Of a DNA stretch of 64,000 nt, positions 17,956 to 27,336 are shown piece after piece. The DNA is taken from contig NZ_JABBGM010000001.1 in NCBI RefSeq assembly GCF_012927405.1, positions 768,642-832,641 of the forward strand. The letters run 5' to 3'. Each line of letters opens with the position of its first letter. Position 1 is the first letter of the stretch. Below the pieces are notes generated by a model. The model was given only the letters and a program-made list of their open reading frames with translations. It was not told where the DNA came from and ran no database searches. The DNA is from Novosphingobium olei (lineage in GTDB: Bacteria > Pseudomonadota > Alphaproteobacteria > Sphingomonadales > Sphingomonadaceae). The position numbers and the translations under genes are program-made.

Positions 17956-18882
17956 TCACTGGAACACCCCCGCGATGACCTTGGCGACGAGATCGGGATC
18001 GAAGGGGCGCAGGTCGTCGATCTTCTCGCCCACGCCGATGGCATGGATGGGGAGGCCATACTGCTCCGCCGCCGCGACCAGCACGCCGCCCCGCGCCGTG
18101 CCGTCGAGCTTGGTCATGATCAGGCCCGAAACGCCCGCCACTTCCTTGAAGATCTCGATCTGCTGCAGCGCGTTCTGGCCGTTGGTGGCATCGAGCACCA
18201 GCACCACGTCGTGCGGCGCTTCGGGGTTCAGCCGGCCGAGCACGCGACGGATCTTGGCGAGTTCGTCCATCAGCTCGCGCTTGTTGTGCAGGCGCCCGGC
18301 GGTATCCACGATGAGCGCGTCGATCCCGGTCTCGGTGGCTGACTTCACCGCGTCGAACACGATCGAGGCGGGATCGCCGCCTTCGGGGCCGGTGGTGATC
18401 GGCACGCCCAGCCGGTCCGCCCACACCTTGAGCTGGCCGATCGCCGCCGCGCGGAACGTATCGCCCGCGGCCAGCATCACGCCATAGTCCTGTTCCTGGA
18501 ACAGGTGCGCAAGCTTGGCGATGGTCGTGGTCTTGCCCGACCCGTTGACGCCGATGACCAGGATCACCTGCGGTCGCGGAAAGGCGACGATGTCGAGCGG
18601 CTTGGCCACCGGGCGCAGGATCGCGGCGATTTCCTCGGCCACCGCCTCGCGAATGGCGCGATCGTCGATCCCTGCCTCGAACCGCGCGGCGGCGAGCCGT
18701 TCGCGGATGCGCGAGGCGGCACGCGGGCCAAGGTCCGACAGGATCAGCGCATCCTCGATATCGTCGAGCTGCTCGTCCGACAGGCGGGTCGTGCCGGAAA
18801 AGCCGGCAAGGTTGCCGACCAGGCGTTCCGAGGTCTTGCGGAAGCCCCCGAGCAGACGGTCGGACCAGCTTTCGCTACTCAT
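17956..18882 (-). CDS. ftsY: Signal recognition particle receptor FtsY
   Basis: A 308-residue SRP GTPase. The short N region (1-80) is followed by the NG domain with P-loop GVNGSGKTTT (111-120), the DTAGR G3 motif and TKLDGTARGG (G4-G5). The acidic A domain seen in E. coli is reduced to a short amphipathic N-terminus, as in most alphaproteobacteria. It docks ribosome-SRP complexes at the membrane; its partner Ffh is encoded 4 kb away. The start overlaps the mtaB stop by four bases. Confidence 0.97.
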   Translation of the reverse strand: MSSESWSDRLLGGFRKTSERLVGNLAGFSGTTRLSDEQLDDIEDALILSDLGPRAASRIRERLAAARFEAGIDDRAIREAVAEEIAAILRPVAKPLDIVAFPRPQVILVIGVNGSGKTTTIAKLAHLFQEQDYGVMLAAGDTFRAAAIGQLKVWADRLGVPITTGPEGGDPASIVFDAVKSATETGIDALIVDTAGRLHNKRELMDELAKIRRVLGRLNPEAPHDVVLVLDATNGQNALQQIEIFKEVAGVSGLIMTKLDGTARGGVLVAAAEQYGLPIHAIGVGEKIDDLRPFDPDLVAKVIAGVFQ

Positions 18883-20093
18883 GCCAGCATTCCTTCGGCG
18901 ATCCTTGTAGGCTTCAACGTGACGAGACTGCCCGGCAGGGTGCCTTCGGGCAGACGATAGGGGGCGAAGTCCGGGGCATGGCCGGTGCCGTCGCGTTCGG
19001 CAAGCACTTGCGCTGCAACGCCGACGCGCGAAGCCAGCCAGCGTTCCCGGTTCGCGGCCACGGCGGCGCGTACTTGCGCCGCGCGTTCGCGCACCAGAGG
19101 TGGGGCGACCTGCGGCATCCGCGCGGCGGGCGTGCCTGGACGGGGCGAATAGGGGAAGACGTGGCCGTGCACGATATTGCAGGCGGCCACGATCGAGACG
19201 TTGTCGGCATGCATGCCGGCGTCCTCGGTGGGGAAGCCCGCGATCAGGTCTGCCCCTATCGCGATTCCGGGCCGGGCGGACTGCAGCCGTTCGACCAGCG
19301 CGATCGCCTGCGCGCGGCTATGGCGCCGCTTCATCCGCTTGAGGATCATGTCGCTGCCCGATTGCAGCGAAAGGTGGACGTGCGGCATCACGCGCGCCTC
19401 GCCGCTGATCAGCTCGAACAGCAGGTCGTCGATCTCGATGCCGTCGAGCGAGGACAGCCGCAGCCGGGGAAGGGTGGGGCAGGCGGCCAGAATCCCGGCC
19501 ACCAGATCGCCGAGCCTGGGCGCGCCGAGAAGATCGGCACCCCAGCTGGTCACATCCACGCCGGTCAGCACCACTTCGTTGACGCCCAGCGCAAGGTGGC
19601 GCTCCACCTGCCGCAAGACGTCGGCAACCGGCAGGGAGCGGCTCGCCCCGCGGCCCTGCGGGATGATGCAGAAGGTGCAGGCATGGTCGCAGCCGTTTTG
19701 CACCGGCACGAAGGCCCGGGTGTGATGCGTGCTTGGCCGCAGTGGGGCGGAAACGGGCGTGGCCGGATCAAGCGCGGCGGGAAGGGCGGTCGGCTCGCCC
19801 CGCCACGCGGCGGGATCGCTCTTGGCATCGTTCGGCACCACGCCATCGACTTCGCTCATCGCGGCGAAAGCGCCCGGCTCGATCGTCGCGGCGCAGCCGG
19901 TCACCAGCAGGCGGGCGTCGGGATGTTCGCGGCGCAGGCGGCGCACCGTGCGGCGCGACTGGCGCACGGCTTCGGCGGTCACCGCGCATGAATTGACCAC
20001 CACCGTCGGCGGGCCATCGGCCAGCACGGCACGGATCGCCTCGCTCTCGGCAAGGTTCAGGCGGCAGCCGAGAGTCACGACCTCTACCGTCAC
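18879..20093 (-). CDS. mtaB: tRNA (N6-threonylcarbamoyladenosine37-C2) methylthiotransferase MtaB
   Basis: A 404-residue radical SAM methylthiotransferase making ms2t6A37 in tRNA. The N-terminal UPF0004 domain has cluster cysteines Cys10 (TLGCRLN), Cys36 (NSCAVT) and Cys67 (TGCAAT). The radical SAM triad is Cys135, Cys139 and Cys142 in NGCDHACTFC. The LPRLRLSSLDGIE and GADLIAGFPTE segments place it with MtaB and not MiaB or RimO. A C-terminal TRAM-like region is short. It is coupled to ftsY downstream. Confidence 0.93.
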   Translation of the reverse strand: MTVEVVTLGCRLNLAESEAIRAVLADGPPTVVVNSCAVTAEAVRQSRRTVRRLRREHPDARLLVTGCAATIEPGAFAAMSEVDGVVPNDAKSDPAAWRGEPTALPAALDPATPVSAPLRPSTHHTRAFVPVQNGCDHACTFCIIPQGRGASRSLPVADVLRQVERHLALGVNEVVLTGVDVTSWGADLLGAPRLGDLVAGILAACPTLPRLRLSSLDGIEIDDLLFELISGEARVMPHVHLSLQSGSDMILKRMKRRHSRAQAIALVERLQSARPGIAIGADLIAGFPTEDAGMHADNVSIVAACNIVHGHVFPYSPRPGTPAARMPQVAPPLVRERAAQVRAAVAANRERWLASRVGVAAQVLAERDGTGHAPDFAPYRLPEGTLPGSLVTLKPTRIAEGMLA

Positions 20094-20103
20094 GCCGGGC
20101 CGA

Positions 20104-20913
20104 TCATGCCGGGAAGTCCGAATCCTCGAAGGTGCCTTCGAAGCTCGTCGCCGCGGGCCCGGTCATCAGGATCGAGCCATCCTCGCGCCAGGCGATGGTC
20201 AGCGTGCCGCCGGGCAGATCTACCCGCGTGGTGCGGCCGACCAGCTTGCGCCGCATCGCGCCGATCGCGGTGGCGCAGGCGCCGGTGCCGCACGCTCGCG
20301 TCAGGCCGACCCCGCGCTCCCATACGCGCAGGCGCAGGTGGTCGGAGCCGACCACACTCGCTACGTTGACGTTGACGCGCGCCGGAAACAGCGGGTCGGT
20401 CTCGATCGCCGGCCCCAGCCGGGCAAGGTCGACCGCATCGCAGTCGGGCACGAAGAAGATCACGTGTGGATTGCCGACGTTGACGGCGGTCGGGTCGCTC
20501 AGGTCTTCCCATCCGACCGGCATAGTCAGCGTGTCCATCGCGTAGGCAAGCGGGATGGCGTCCCAATCGAACCGGGGCATGCCCATGTCGACGCTGACGC
20601 CGTCTGCTCCCGTGCTCGAAGCGATCGTTCCGCCAAGCGTCTCGATCCGCTGCTCGCCGCCCAGCAGCAGGCCGACTGCGCGGCTGGCATTGCCGCAGGC
20701 TTCCACTTCGCCGCCGTCGGCGTTGAAGATGCGCATGCGCACATCGGCGATCTCGCTCGGTTCGAGCACGATCAGCTGGTCGCAGCCGATCCCGGTCCGA
20801 CGGTCTGCCAGCGCGGCGGCACGGGCGTTGGACATGGCGACGGCGCGCGCACGCGCGTCGATCACGATGAAATCGTTGCCAAGGCCGTGCATCTTGCGAA
20901 AGGGCGTGCGCAT
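20104..20913 (-). CDS. dapF: Diaminopimelate epimerase
   Basis: A 269-residue enzyme interconverting LL- and meso-diaminopimelate for lysine and peptidoglycan. The catalytic cysteines are Cys73 in EACGNASRA and Cys208 in RACGTGACA. The opening FRKMHGLGNDF is typical. The ATG at 20913 gives MRTPFRKMHG; an ATG 36 bases earlier would add twelve non-conserved residues. The gene is followed by mtaB after ten bases, so they are probably cotranscribed. Confidence 0.96.
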   Translation of the reverse strand: MRTPFRKMHGLGNDFIVIDARARAVAMSNARAAALADRRTGIGCDQLIVLEPSEIADVRMRIFNADGGEVEACGNASRAVGLLLGGEQRIETLGGTIASSTGADGVSVDMGMPRFDWDAIPLAYAMDTLTMPVGWEDLSDPTAVNVGNPHVIFFVPDCDAVDLARLGPAIETDPLFPARVNVNVASVVGSDHLRLRVWERGVGLTRACGTGACATAIGAMRRKLVGRTTRVDLPGGTLTIAWREDGSILMTGPAATSFEGTFEDSDFPA

Positions 20914-20995
20914 GGCGCGCGATCTAGGCGCGTCTGCCGCGCGGTGCAATGCGCCAGACCGGAAAGGACCGGGCGAAAGATCGGGCGGGGGTGGC

Positions 20996-22711
20996 TCAGC
21001 CCTGCGCGAAACGCGAAGGCGGCGTGCTTTCGCTGTCGCGGGGTTGGGCCTCGGGCTTCGGCGCCATCAGCCCCTGCGCTGCCAGCGCGGCGCTGACGTC
21101 CTCGGCGCACACGGGTTCGCCATAAAGGAAGCCCTGGCCCTTGAACCGGCCGTACTTGCGCAGTTCTTCCAGCACGACGTCGCTCTCGATTCCCTCTGCG
21201 GTGATCGGAAGGTCCATGCCGCGCCCGAGAGAGGAGATCGCCTCGACGATCGTCGAGCTGTCCTTGCTGCGGCCCAGCGTCGAAACGAAACTGCGGTCGA
21301 TCTTGATCCTGTCGAACGGCAGGGTGCGCAGCTGGGACAGGCTTGAATAACCGGTGCCGAAATCGTCCAGGCTGATCGTGATGCCTTGGTTGCGCAAGCT
21401 GGTGATCAGCGAGCGCACCACGCCCACGTTTTCGTGCAGGCAGGTTTCGGTGATCTCGATGTCGAGCCGGCTGGGCGGAAAGTTCGCCTCGACCAGCAGC
21501 TTCAGGATCTTCTGCGCAAACCAGGGATCGCGCAGCTGGATCGGCGAGATGTTCACCGACAGCGTCAGCCGCGGATCCCAGTCGCGGGCATCGACCAGCG
21601 CCTGCCGGATCAGCCCTTCGGACAGCGGCGCGATCACGCCCATTTCCTCGGCGATGGGAATGAACACTTCCGGGCTGACCAGGCCGAAGCGCGGGCTTTT
21701 CCAGCGGGCCAGCATCTCGAACCCGGTCAACTCGCCGCTCTCGAGATCGACCTGCTTTTCGTAGAATGGCACGAATTCGCCCGCTTCGATGCCGTCGCGG
21801 ATGCCGCGTTCCAGCTCGGAGCGGAACTGGATCTCGCGTTCCATCGAAGGATCGAACCAGCAATAGCGGTCGCGCCCGGCTTTCTTGGCCTGATACATGG
21901 CAAGGTCCGCGCGGTGCTGCAGTCGGTGTGACAGCTCGTTCGGTCTTGCATCGGGCAGCACGTCGCTGCGGGCGATTCCGATCGAGCCGGTGATTTCCAG
22001 TGTCGCGCCATTCCATGCGATCGGCAGCGCGATCGCCTGGTTGAGCCGCGCGGCAAGGCCCTCGATCGCGGCTACATGGCCGGGCGGGAAGGCGGCGGCA
22101 CAGACGAATTCATCGCCGCCCAGCCGCGCCAGCACCGAAGCATCGGGCAGCAGCGCGCGCAGGCGCTTGGCGGTTTCGACCAGCACGGCATCGCCGGCCT
22201 GATGGCCGTGGAGATCGTTCGATCGCTTGAACCGGTCCAGGTCGATCACCGCCAGCACGATGTCGTCGCCGCTGCGCGCGGCCCGGGTAATCAACGCCTC
22301 GATCGCAGGGTCGACGCTGCGGCGGTTCAGGCAACCGGTCAACGCGTCTGTCTCGGCCAGCTGCCGGGCGGTTTCCTCGGCATTGCGGCGTTCGTGCACT
22401 TCGCGCGTCAGCTCGGCATAGCGGCGCCAGCCGAAGATGATCAGCGCGATGTTGAGGATCAGCGCATTGCCCAGCGCGGCATCGGCGTGCCCGTCGCCAT
22501 AGGCGATATTGCGCACGATCGGGGCGAGCACGCTCGACCCGGTGCCGACAAACAGCAGGATCGCCGCGACGAGGATGCCCAAGGCCACGACATCGCGTTC
22601 GGCACGCTTGAGCGGCGCGGGGCGTGCTTGCCCATCCGCCATGTTTGCATCGTTCCCCGCCATGCCCGACTGCCTTGTTCCCGTCGCAAGTCCCCCCGAA
22701 GCTCTACGCAT
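20996..22711 (-). CDS. Membrane-anchored GGDEF-EAL cyclic di-GMP protein
   Basis: A 571-residue protein with two N-terminal transmembrane helices (about 41-68 and 80-95). The GGDEF domain (about 118-280) has intact RLGGDEF. The EAL domain (about 300-545) has FEMLARW for the EAL motif, plus SVNISPIQL, EITET, DDFGTGYSS, KIDRSF and AEGIES, so the metal and catalytic residues appear intact. Both synthesis and hydrolysis of c-di-GMP are possible; one domain may regulate the other. The ATG at 22711 has GAGG nine bases upstream. It is divergent from ffh. Confidence 0.93.
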   Translation of the reverse strand: MRRASGGLATGTRQSGMAGNDANMADGQARPAPLKRAERDVVALGILVAAILLFVGTGSSVLAPIVRNIAYGDGHADAALGNALILNIALIIFGWRRYAELTREVHERRNAEETARQLAETDALTGCLNRRSVDPAIEALITRAARSGDDIVLAVIDLDRFKRSNDLHGHQAGDAVLVETAKRLRALLPDASVLARLGGDEFVCAAAFPPGHVAAIEGLAARLNQAIALPIAWNGATLEITGSIGIARSDVLPDARPNELSHRLQHRADLAMYQAKKAGRDRYCWFDPSMEREIQFRSELERGIRDGIEAGEFVPFYEKQVDLESGELTGFEMLARWKSPRFGLVSPEVFIPIAEEMGVIAPLSEGLIRQALVDARDWDPRLTLSVNISPIQLRDPWFAQKILKLLVEANFPPSRLDIEITETCLHENVGVVRSLITSLRNQGITISLDDFGTGYSSLSQLRTLPFDRIKIDRSFVSTLGRSKDSSTIVEAISSLGRGMDLPITAEGIESDVVLEELRKYGRFKGQGFLYGEPVCAEDVSAALAAQGLMAPKPEAQPRDSESTPPSRFAQG

Positions 22712-22940
22712 GACGTCCTCAATTTTCGGTTAATCTCCTTTCCTGTGGGCCTGACGGGGCAGGGTGGCGCGCGGAAAAGCTTGCGTTGGCGGGGCCAGTT
22801 GGATAGGGGGCGCGGGTCCGCAGCTGCACCCGTGGTGTGTCTGCGACAGATTCGACGATGGCCGATGATGCCACACGCTGGTCTGCGAGGTTTCGCACAC
22901 CGGCGTTTTTGGCGTTTGGCGGCCGATAGGAGTGTGGCGC

Positions 22941-24443
22941 GTGTTCGATAGTCTGTCAGACCGGCTCAGCGGCGTTTTCGATCGCCTGCGTGGTCGCGGC
23001 GCGCTGCAGGAAGAAGACGTTCGCGCCGCCATGCGCGAAGTGCGCATCGCGCTGCTCGAGGCCGACGTGGCGCTGCCCGTCGTCCGCCGTTTCGTCGATC
23101 AGGTTACCGAACAGGCCGTCGGCCAGCAGGTGCTCCGCTCGGTCACGCCGGGCCAGCAGGTCGTCAAGATCGTCAACGATGCGCTGGTCGAAATGCTCGG
23201 CGGTGGCACTGCCGACCTCGATCTCAACGCCGCGCCGCCGGTCGTGATCATGATGGTCGGCCTGCAGGGCTCGGGCAAGACCACCAGCACTGCCAAGATC
23301 GGCAAGCTGCTCAAGGAAAAGCAGGGCAAGAAGGTCCTGATGGCCTCGCTCGACGTCAATCGTCCGGCGGCGCAGGAGCAGCTCAAGGTTCTCGGCGAAC
23401 AGGCGGGCGTCGCCACGCTGCCGATCATCGTGGGCCAGCAGCCGGTGGAAATCGCCACCCGCGCGATCAACGCGGCCAAGCTGCAGGCGGTCGACGTCCT
23501 GCTGCTCGACACCGCCGGCCGTCTCCACGTCGATCAGGCGCTGATGGACGAGATGAAGGCGGTCGCCGCCGTCTCGGCTCCGAAGGAAACGCTGCTCGTC
23601 GTCGATTCGCTGACCGGCCAGGACGCGGTCAACGTCGCGCAGAACTTCGCCGGCGAAGTCGATCTCACCGGCGTGGTGCTGACCCGCATGGACGGCGATG
23701 CCCGTGGCGGCGCCGCGCTGTCGATGCGCGCGGTCACCGGCAAGCCGATCAAGTTCGCCGCCACCGGCGAAAAGCTCGACGCGATCGAGGCCTTCCATCC
23801 CGAACGCGTCGCCGGCCGCATCCTTGGCATGGGCGACATCGTCTCGATCGTCGAAAAGGCGGCCGCGACGATCCAGCAGGAAGACGCCGAAAAGCTTGCC
23901 GCGCGCATGGCCAAGGGTCAGTTCGACATGAACGACCTGCGCACCCAGCTGCGCCAGATGCAGAACATGGGCGGCCTCGGCATGCTGGCGGGCATGCTGC
24001 CCGGCATGAAGAAGGCCAAGCAGGCGATGGCCCAGTCGGGCATGGACGACAAGGTCCTGCTCCACATGGACGCGATCATCGGCTCGATGACGCCCAAGGA
24101 GCGCGAAAAGCCCGAACTGCTCAACGCCAAGCGCAAGATCCGCATCGCCAAGGGCTCCGGCACGCAGGTGCAGGACGTCAACAAGCTGATCAAGATGCAC
24201 ATGGAAATGGCCAAGGCCATGAAGCAGATCAAGAAGATGGGCGGTCTGAAGGGCCTCGGCGCGCTGTTCGGCAAGGGCGGCCTGGGCGCTGCCATGCCCG
24301 GCCTCGACCAGCAGATGGGCGGCGGAATGGGCGGCCTTGGCGGCGGTCTGGGAGGCCTCGGCGGCGGCAACGGAATTGGCGGTCTTCCGGGATTGGGCGG
24401 CGGTATGCCGGGCAATCTGGGCGACCTGCTCAAGAAGAAGTGA
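22941..24443 (+). CDS. ffh: Signal recognition particle GTPase Ffh (SRP54)
   Basis: A 500-residue protein with an N domain, G domain (P-loop GLQGSGKTTS at about 107-116, DTAGRLH, TRMDGDARGG) and methionine-rich M domain that binds signal peptides and 4.5S RNA. The start is GTG 22941, giving (M)FDSLSDRLSG as in other Ffh. TAGGAG (22927-22932) is then 8 bases upstream, while the in-frame GTG at 22932 would overlap it. The tail is an unusual Gly/Met-rich low-complexity stretch ending LKKK. No 4.5S RNA gene is in the 229-base upstream spacer. Confidence 0.97.
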   Translation: MFDSLSDRLSGVFDRLRGRGALQEEDVRAAMREVRIALLEADVALPVVRRFVDQVTEQAVGQQVLRSVTPGQQVVKIVNDALVEMLGGGTADLDLNAAPPVVIMMVGLQGSGKTTSTAKIGKLLKEKQGKKVLMASLDVNRPAAQEQLKVLGEQAGVATLPIIVGQQPVEIATRAINAAKLQAVDVLLLDTAGRLHVDQALMDEMKAVAAVSAPKETLLVVDSLTGQDAVNVAQNFAGEVDLTGVVLTRMDGDARGGAALSMRAVTGKPIKFAATGEKLDAIEAFHPERVAGRILGMGDIVSIVEKAAATIQQEDAEKLAARMAKGQFDMNDLRTQLRQMQNMGGLGMLAGMLPGMKKAKQAMAQSGMDDKVLLHMDAIIGSMTPKEREKPELLNAKRKIRIAKGSGTQVQDVNKLIKMHMEMAKAMKQIKKMGGLKGLGALFGKGGLGAAMPGLDQQMGGGMGGLGGGLGGLGGGNGIGGLPGLGGGMPGNLGDLLKKK

Positions 24444-24475
24444 ATTTGATCCAGTTACTCGGAAAGGTGAAGTAA

Positions 24476-24901
24476 ATGTCTGTTTCCATGCGTCTTTCGC
24501 GCGGCGGTTCGAAGAAGCGCCCTTACTACAAGATCGTCGTCTCGAACAGCCGCGCCCCGCGCGATGGCAAGTATCTCGAGCAGGTCGGCACCTACAACCC
24601 GCTGCTCGCCAAGGATGACGAGAACCGCGTTCGCATCGTCGAAGACCGCGTCCGCTACTGGCTGGGCGTCGGCGCGCAGCCGACCGACCGCGTCGCCCGC
24701 ATGCTCGACAAGGCCGGGATCAAGGAACGCGCCGCCACCAACAACCCGCAGAAGGCCGAGCCCGGCAAGAAGGCCAAGGAGCGCGCCGAGGAAAAGGCCG
24801 AGAAGCTGCGTGAAGCCGAAGAAGCTGCCGCCGCTGCTGCTGCCGCTCCGGCCGAAGAAGCTCCGGCTGAAGCCGCTGCCGAAGAGCAGGCCGAGGCCTG
24901 A
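24476..24901 (+). CDS. rpsP: 30S ribosomal protein S16 with C-terminal extension
   Basis: The first 80 or so residues ([18 protein letters not shown] and YNPLL) are canonical S16. The protein is 141 residues, about 55 longer than typical. The extension is charged and then Ala/Glu-rich ([20 protein letters not shown] followed by poly-Ala/Glu), likely a solvent-exposed helix. Extensions of this kind occur in alphaproteobacterial S16. It follows ffh by 32 bases and precedes rimM by two. Confidence 0.97.
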   Translation: MSVSMRLSRGGSKKRPYYKIVVSNSRAPRDGKYLEQVGTYNPLLAKDDENRVRIVEDRVRYWLGVGAQPTDRVARMLDKAGIKERAATNNPQKAEPGKKAKERAEEKAEKLREAEEAAAAAAAAPAEEAPAEAAAEEQAEA

Positions 24902-24903
24902 TC

Positions 24904-25410
24904 TTGCGCGACCGGTCCGTCACGCTCGCCGCCATCACCGGTGCGCACGGCGTGACGGGCGAGGTCCGCTTGAAGCTGTTCGGTGAAGGCGTGGCGGCGC
25001 TCAAGCGCTACCGCGCCTTCAACGATTCCACGCTGACGGTCAGCGCGATGCGCGACGATGGCAAGGGCGGGGCAATCGCCCGCTTCGCCGAAGTCGCCGA
25101 TCGCACGGCGGCCGAACGCTTGCGCGGCACGGCGCTGACCGTTCCGCGCACGGCATTGCCGCCGCTGGCCGATGGCGAATACTACCACGCCGACCTGATC
25201 GGCCTACCTGCGGTTTCCACCGCCGGCGAACCGCTCGGCACCTGCATCGCGGTCGACAACTACGGCGCGGGCGACGTGCTCGAGATCGAGCGTCCGCCGG
25301 CCGAGGACGGCAAGAAGCCCCGGCGCTTCATGGTGCCGATGCGGCCAGAAGCCGTGCCCGACTGGAACGACGAGCGGCTGCTGATCGAAGCCGCCTTCGC
25401 CGAAGACTGA
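24904..25410 (+). CDS. rimM: Ribosome maturation factor RimM
   Basis: A 168-residue 30S assembly factor. The N-terminal RimM domain begins VTLAAITGAHGVTGEVRLK, and the C-terminal PRC barrel includes GEYYHADLIGL and the end RRFMVPM. It binds S19 and helps 16S head maturation. The start appears to be TTG at 24904, two bases after the rpsP stop, with no strong Shine-Dalgarno, so coupling to rpsP is likely. In the usual operon trmD follows; here a 2.9-kb insert separates them. Confidence 0.93.
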   Translation: MRDRSVTLAAITGAHGVTGEVRLKLFGEGVAALKRYRAFNDSTLTVSAMRDDGKGGAIARFAEVADRTAAERLRGTALTVPRTALPPLADGEYYHADLIGLPAVSTAGEPLGTCIAVDNYGAGDVLEIERPPAEDGKKPRRFMVPMRPEAVPDWNDERLLIEAAFAED

Positions 25411-25414
25411 AGGC

Positions 25415-25705
25415 ATGGCTTTCGTCATCGCCGCACTGGTGCTGATCGGCCTGCCCGCCGTTCTGGCGACCGTATTCTCGTGGGGCATCGCCGCACGCTT
25501 CCCGGCCAGGCCACGCTGGCAGCGCATCGCGCTCGCCGCCGTTCCCGCCGGGCTCGCCCCGGTCACCCCCGGCCTCATTTCCGTCTGGCGCGCCTATCGC
25601 CTGACGACGCTGGTGCCGCTCGGTGCGGTGTTCACGCTCGGCCTGATCGTCGCGCTCGTCGTCGGCGTGCCCGCCGCCTGGCACGCGACGCGGACCAAGG
25701 CCTGA
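25415..25705 (+). CDS. Small hypothetical membrane protein
   Basis: A 96-residue protein with three hydrophobic segments (about 3-25, 40-58 and 70-90) and an Arg-rich loop between the first two. No recognised family. It starts four bases after the rimM stop and is probably cotranscribed with it. It is the first gene of the material between rimM and trmD. Confidence 0.6.
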   Translation: MAFVIAALVLIGLPAVLATVFSWGIAARFPARPRWQRIALAAVPAGLAPVTPGLISVWRAYRLTTLVPLGAVFTLGLIVALVVGVPAAWHATRTKA

Positions 25706-25780
25706 TCTTAGATTCGAAAAGGCGTTGGCATCCCCGCTAGCGCGCTGCACTCTCCTGCGATGGTGTTGGGAGGGGGCAAT

Positions 25781-27289
25781 ATGAGAACGGCAACCGGACT
25801 TTTCGCGGCAATGCTCGCGTTGCAGCCGTTCAGCGCTCAGGCGCAACAGGTCCAGCCCGACATTGCCGCGCTCGATCCGCAGATCGACGGCATCCTGACG
25901 AAGTGGATGGCGAGCAACCACGTTCCCGGCCTCGTCTTCGGTATCGTGAAGGACGGCCGCCTCGCCTACGTGAAGAGCGAAGGCGTGCAGGACATCGTCC
26001 AGAAGCGCCCGGTCACGCCCGATACGCTGTTCCGCATCGCATCGATGACCAAGGCATTCACCGCGCTCTCCATCCTCAAGCTGCGCGACGAAGGCCGGCT
26101 CGGGCTCGATGACCCGGTCGATCGCTACGTTCCGGAACTGCGCGGCTGGACCTATCCCACCAGCGATTCTCCGCGCATCACGATCCGCGATCTCCTCACC
26201 CACACCGCCGGCTTCGTGACGGACGATCCGTGGGGCGATCGACAGACGCCCCTCTCGCAAACCGCCTTCACCGCATTGTTGCGCGCTGGCGTGCCTTTCA
26301 CCCGCGCGCCAGAGCAGCGCCACGAATATTCGAACCTCGGCTACGCCATCCTCGGCCGCGTCATCGCCAACGTGACCAAGGCACCTTATCGCAATTACGT
26401 CGAACAGCGCCTCCTCACGCCTCTGGGCATGACGGCGAGCGGCTTCGACGTCCTAGCCCACCCCAGGGACAAGCGCGCGATCGGCTATCGCTGGGAAAAC
26501 GAGGCCTGGGTGCAGGAGCCGACCATGAAGGACGGCGCCTTCAATTCCATGGGCGGGCTGGAGGTCAGCGCCACCGACTATGCCAAGTGGCTCGGCTTCC
26601 TCCTCTCCGCCTGGCCGGCCCGCAACGATCCCGAAACCGGTCCGGCGCGTCGCGCGACCGTGCGGCGCATGGCGCAGGGGCTGAACTTTGCGGCCGTGTT
26701 TCACCGCTACGCCACGGGGGGCGACAAGCAGTGCCCCGGCACGGTGTCCTACGGCATGGGCTGGCGCGTGATCGGCGATTGCGACTACGGTACGGTGCTC
26801 GCCCACGGAGGCGGCTTCCCCGGCTATGGCAGCCACGTCATGGTCCTGCCCGAATACGGCGTCGCCTTCTTCGCGCTGACCAACAGGACCTATTCCGGCC
26901 CCAGCCAGCCGGTGTGGGACATCGCCGCCCTGCTGCGCGAAAAGGGCGTGATCGCAAAGCGCACAGAACCCGTCTCGCCCGAGCTCGCCAGCTTTTACAC
27001 CTCCGCGCAGGCCGTCTGGGCCGCCGGCACCGTCGATCCGCTGCAAGGCCGTGTGTCGATGAACTTCCCGATGGACCGCACCGCCGCCAACTGGGCGAAG
27101 GTGCTTGCCGAAACCAAAGCCAGATCCGGCCCCTGCGAAATCGCTGCCCCCGTCCAGCCCGACGGCGCGATGAGCGGCACCTTCACCTGGCCCTGCGCCA
27201 ACGGAAAGATCACCGGCACCCTGATCCTCGCCCCGACCAGGCCAATCACCCTGCAATCGCTGAAATACGCGTTCGAGCCGAAGGATTGA
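25781..27289 (+). CDS. Exported serine hydrolase of the beta-lactamase/penicillin-binding (class C-like) family
   Basis: A 502-residue protein with a signal peptide ending SAQA. The SxxK motif is SMTK at 88-91, the YxN motif is Tyr183-Ser-Asn185, and the KTG-equivalent is HGG at 342-344. These are features of the Beta-lactamase PF00144 group, which includes esterases and D-aminopeptidases as well as AmpC, so a lactamase role cannot be assumed. A further domain of about 110 residues follows the fold. ATG 25781 has GGGAGGGGG just upstream, which decides against an ATG at 25760. Confidence 0.88.
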   Translation: MRTATGLFAAMLALQPFSAQAQQVQPDIAALDPQIDGILTKWMASNHVPGLVFGIVKDGRLAYVKSEGVQDIVQKRPVTPDTLFRIASMTKAFTALSILKLRDEGRLGLDDPVDRYVPELRGWTYPTSDSPRITIRDLLTHTAGFVTDDPWGDRQTPLSQTAFTALLRAGVPFTRAPEQRHEYSNLGYAILGRVIANVTKAPYRNYVEQRLLTPLGMTASGFDVLAHPRDKRAIGYRWENEAWVQEPTMKDGAFNSMGGLEVSATDYAKWLGFLLSAWPARNDPETGPARRATVRRMAQGLNFAAVFHRYATGGDKQCPGTVSYGMGWRVIGDCDYGTVLAHGGGFPGYGSHVMVLPEYGVAFFALTNRTYSGPSQPVWDIAALLREKGVIAKRTEPVSPELASFYTSAQAVWAAGTVDPLQGRVSMNFPMDRTAANWAKVLAETKARSGPCEIAAPVQPDGAMSGTFTWPCANGKITGTLILAPTRPITLQSLKYAFEPKD

Positions 27290-27303
27290 AACGTCCGCCA
27301 TTG

Positions 27304-27328
27304 CCGTATATACAGGGCGTATATACGG
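27304..27328 (+). promoter_or_regulatory. Palindromic operator of the vapBC operon
   Basis: CCGTATATAC (27304-27313) and GTATATACGG (27319-27328) form a perfect 10-bp inverted repeat with a 5-base spacer. It overlaps the GGAG ribosome-binding site and ends eight bases before the vapB start. AbrB-fold antitoxins usually bind such palindromes to repress their own operon. Confidence 0.75.
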
Positions 27329-27336
27329 AGGCCGCG

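Noticed and set aside
22712..22940. 4.5S SRP RNA gene beside ffh
   Set aside because: The conserved GGAAGGAAGCAG-like tip loop is not present in this gap.
24300..24440. Short GGC-rich tandem units resembling a repeat array
   Set aside because: They encode the Gly/Met-rich tail of Ffh and have irregular unit length, so this is neither CRISPR nor satellite DNA.
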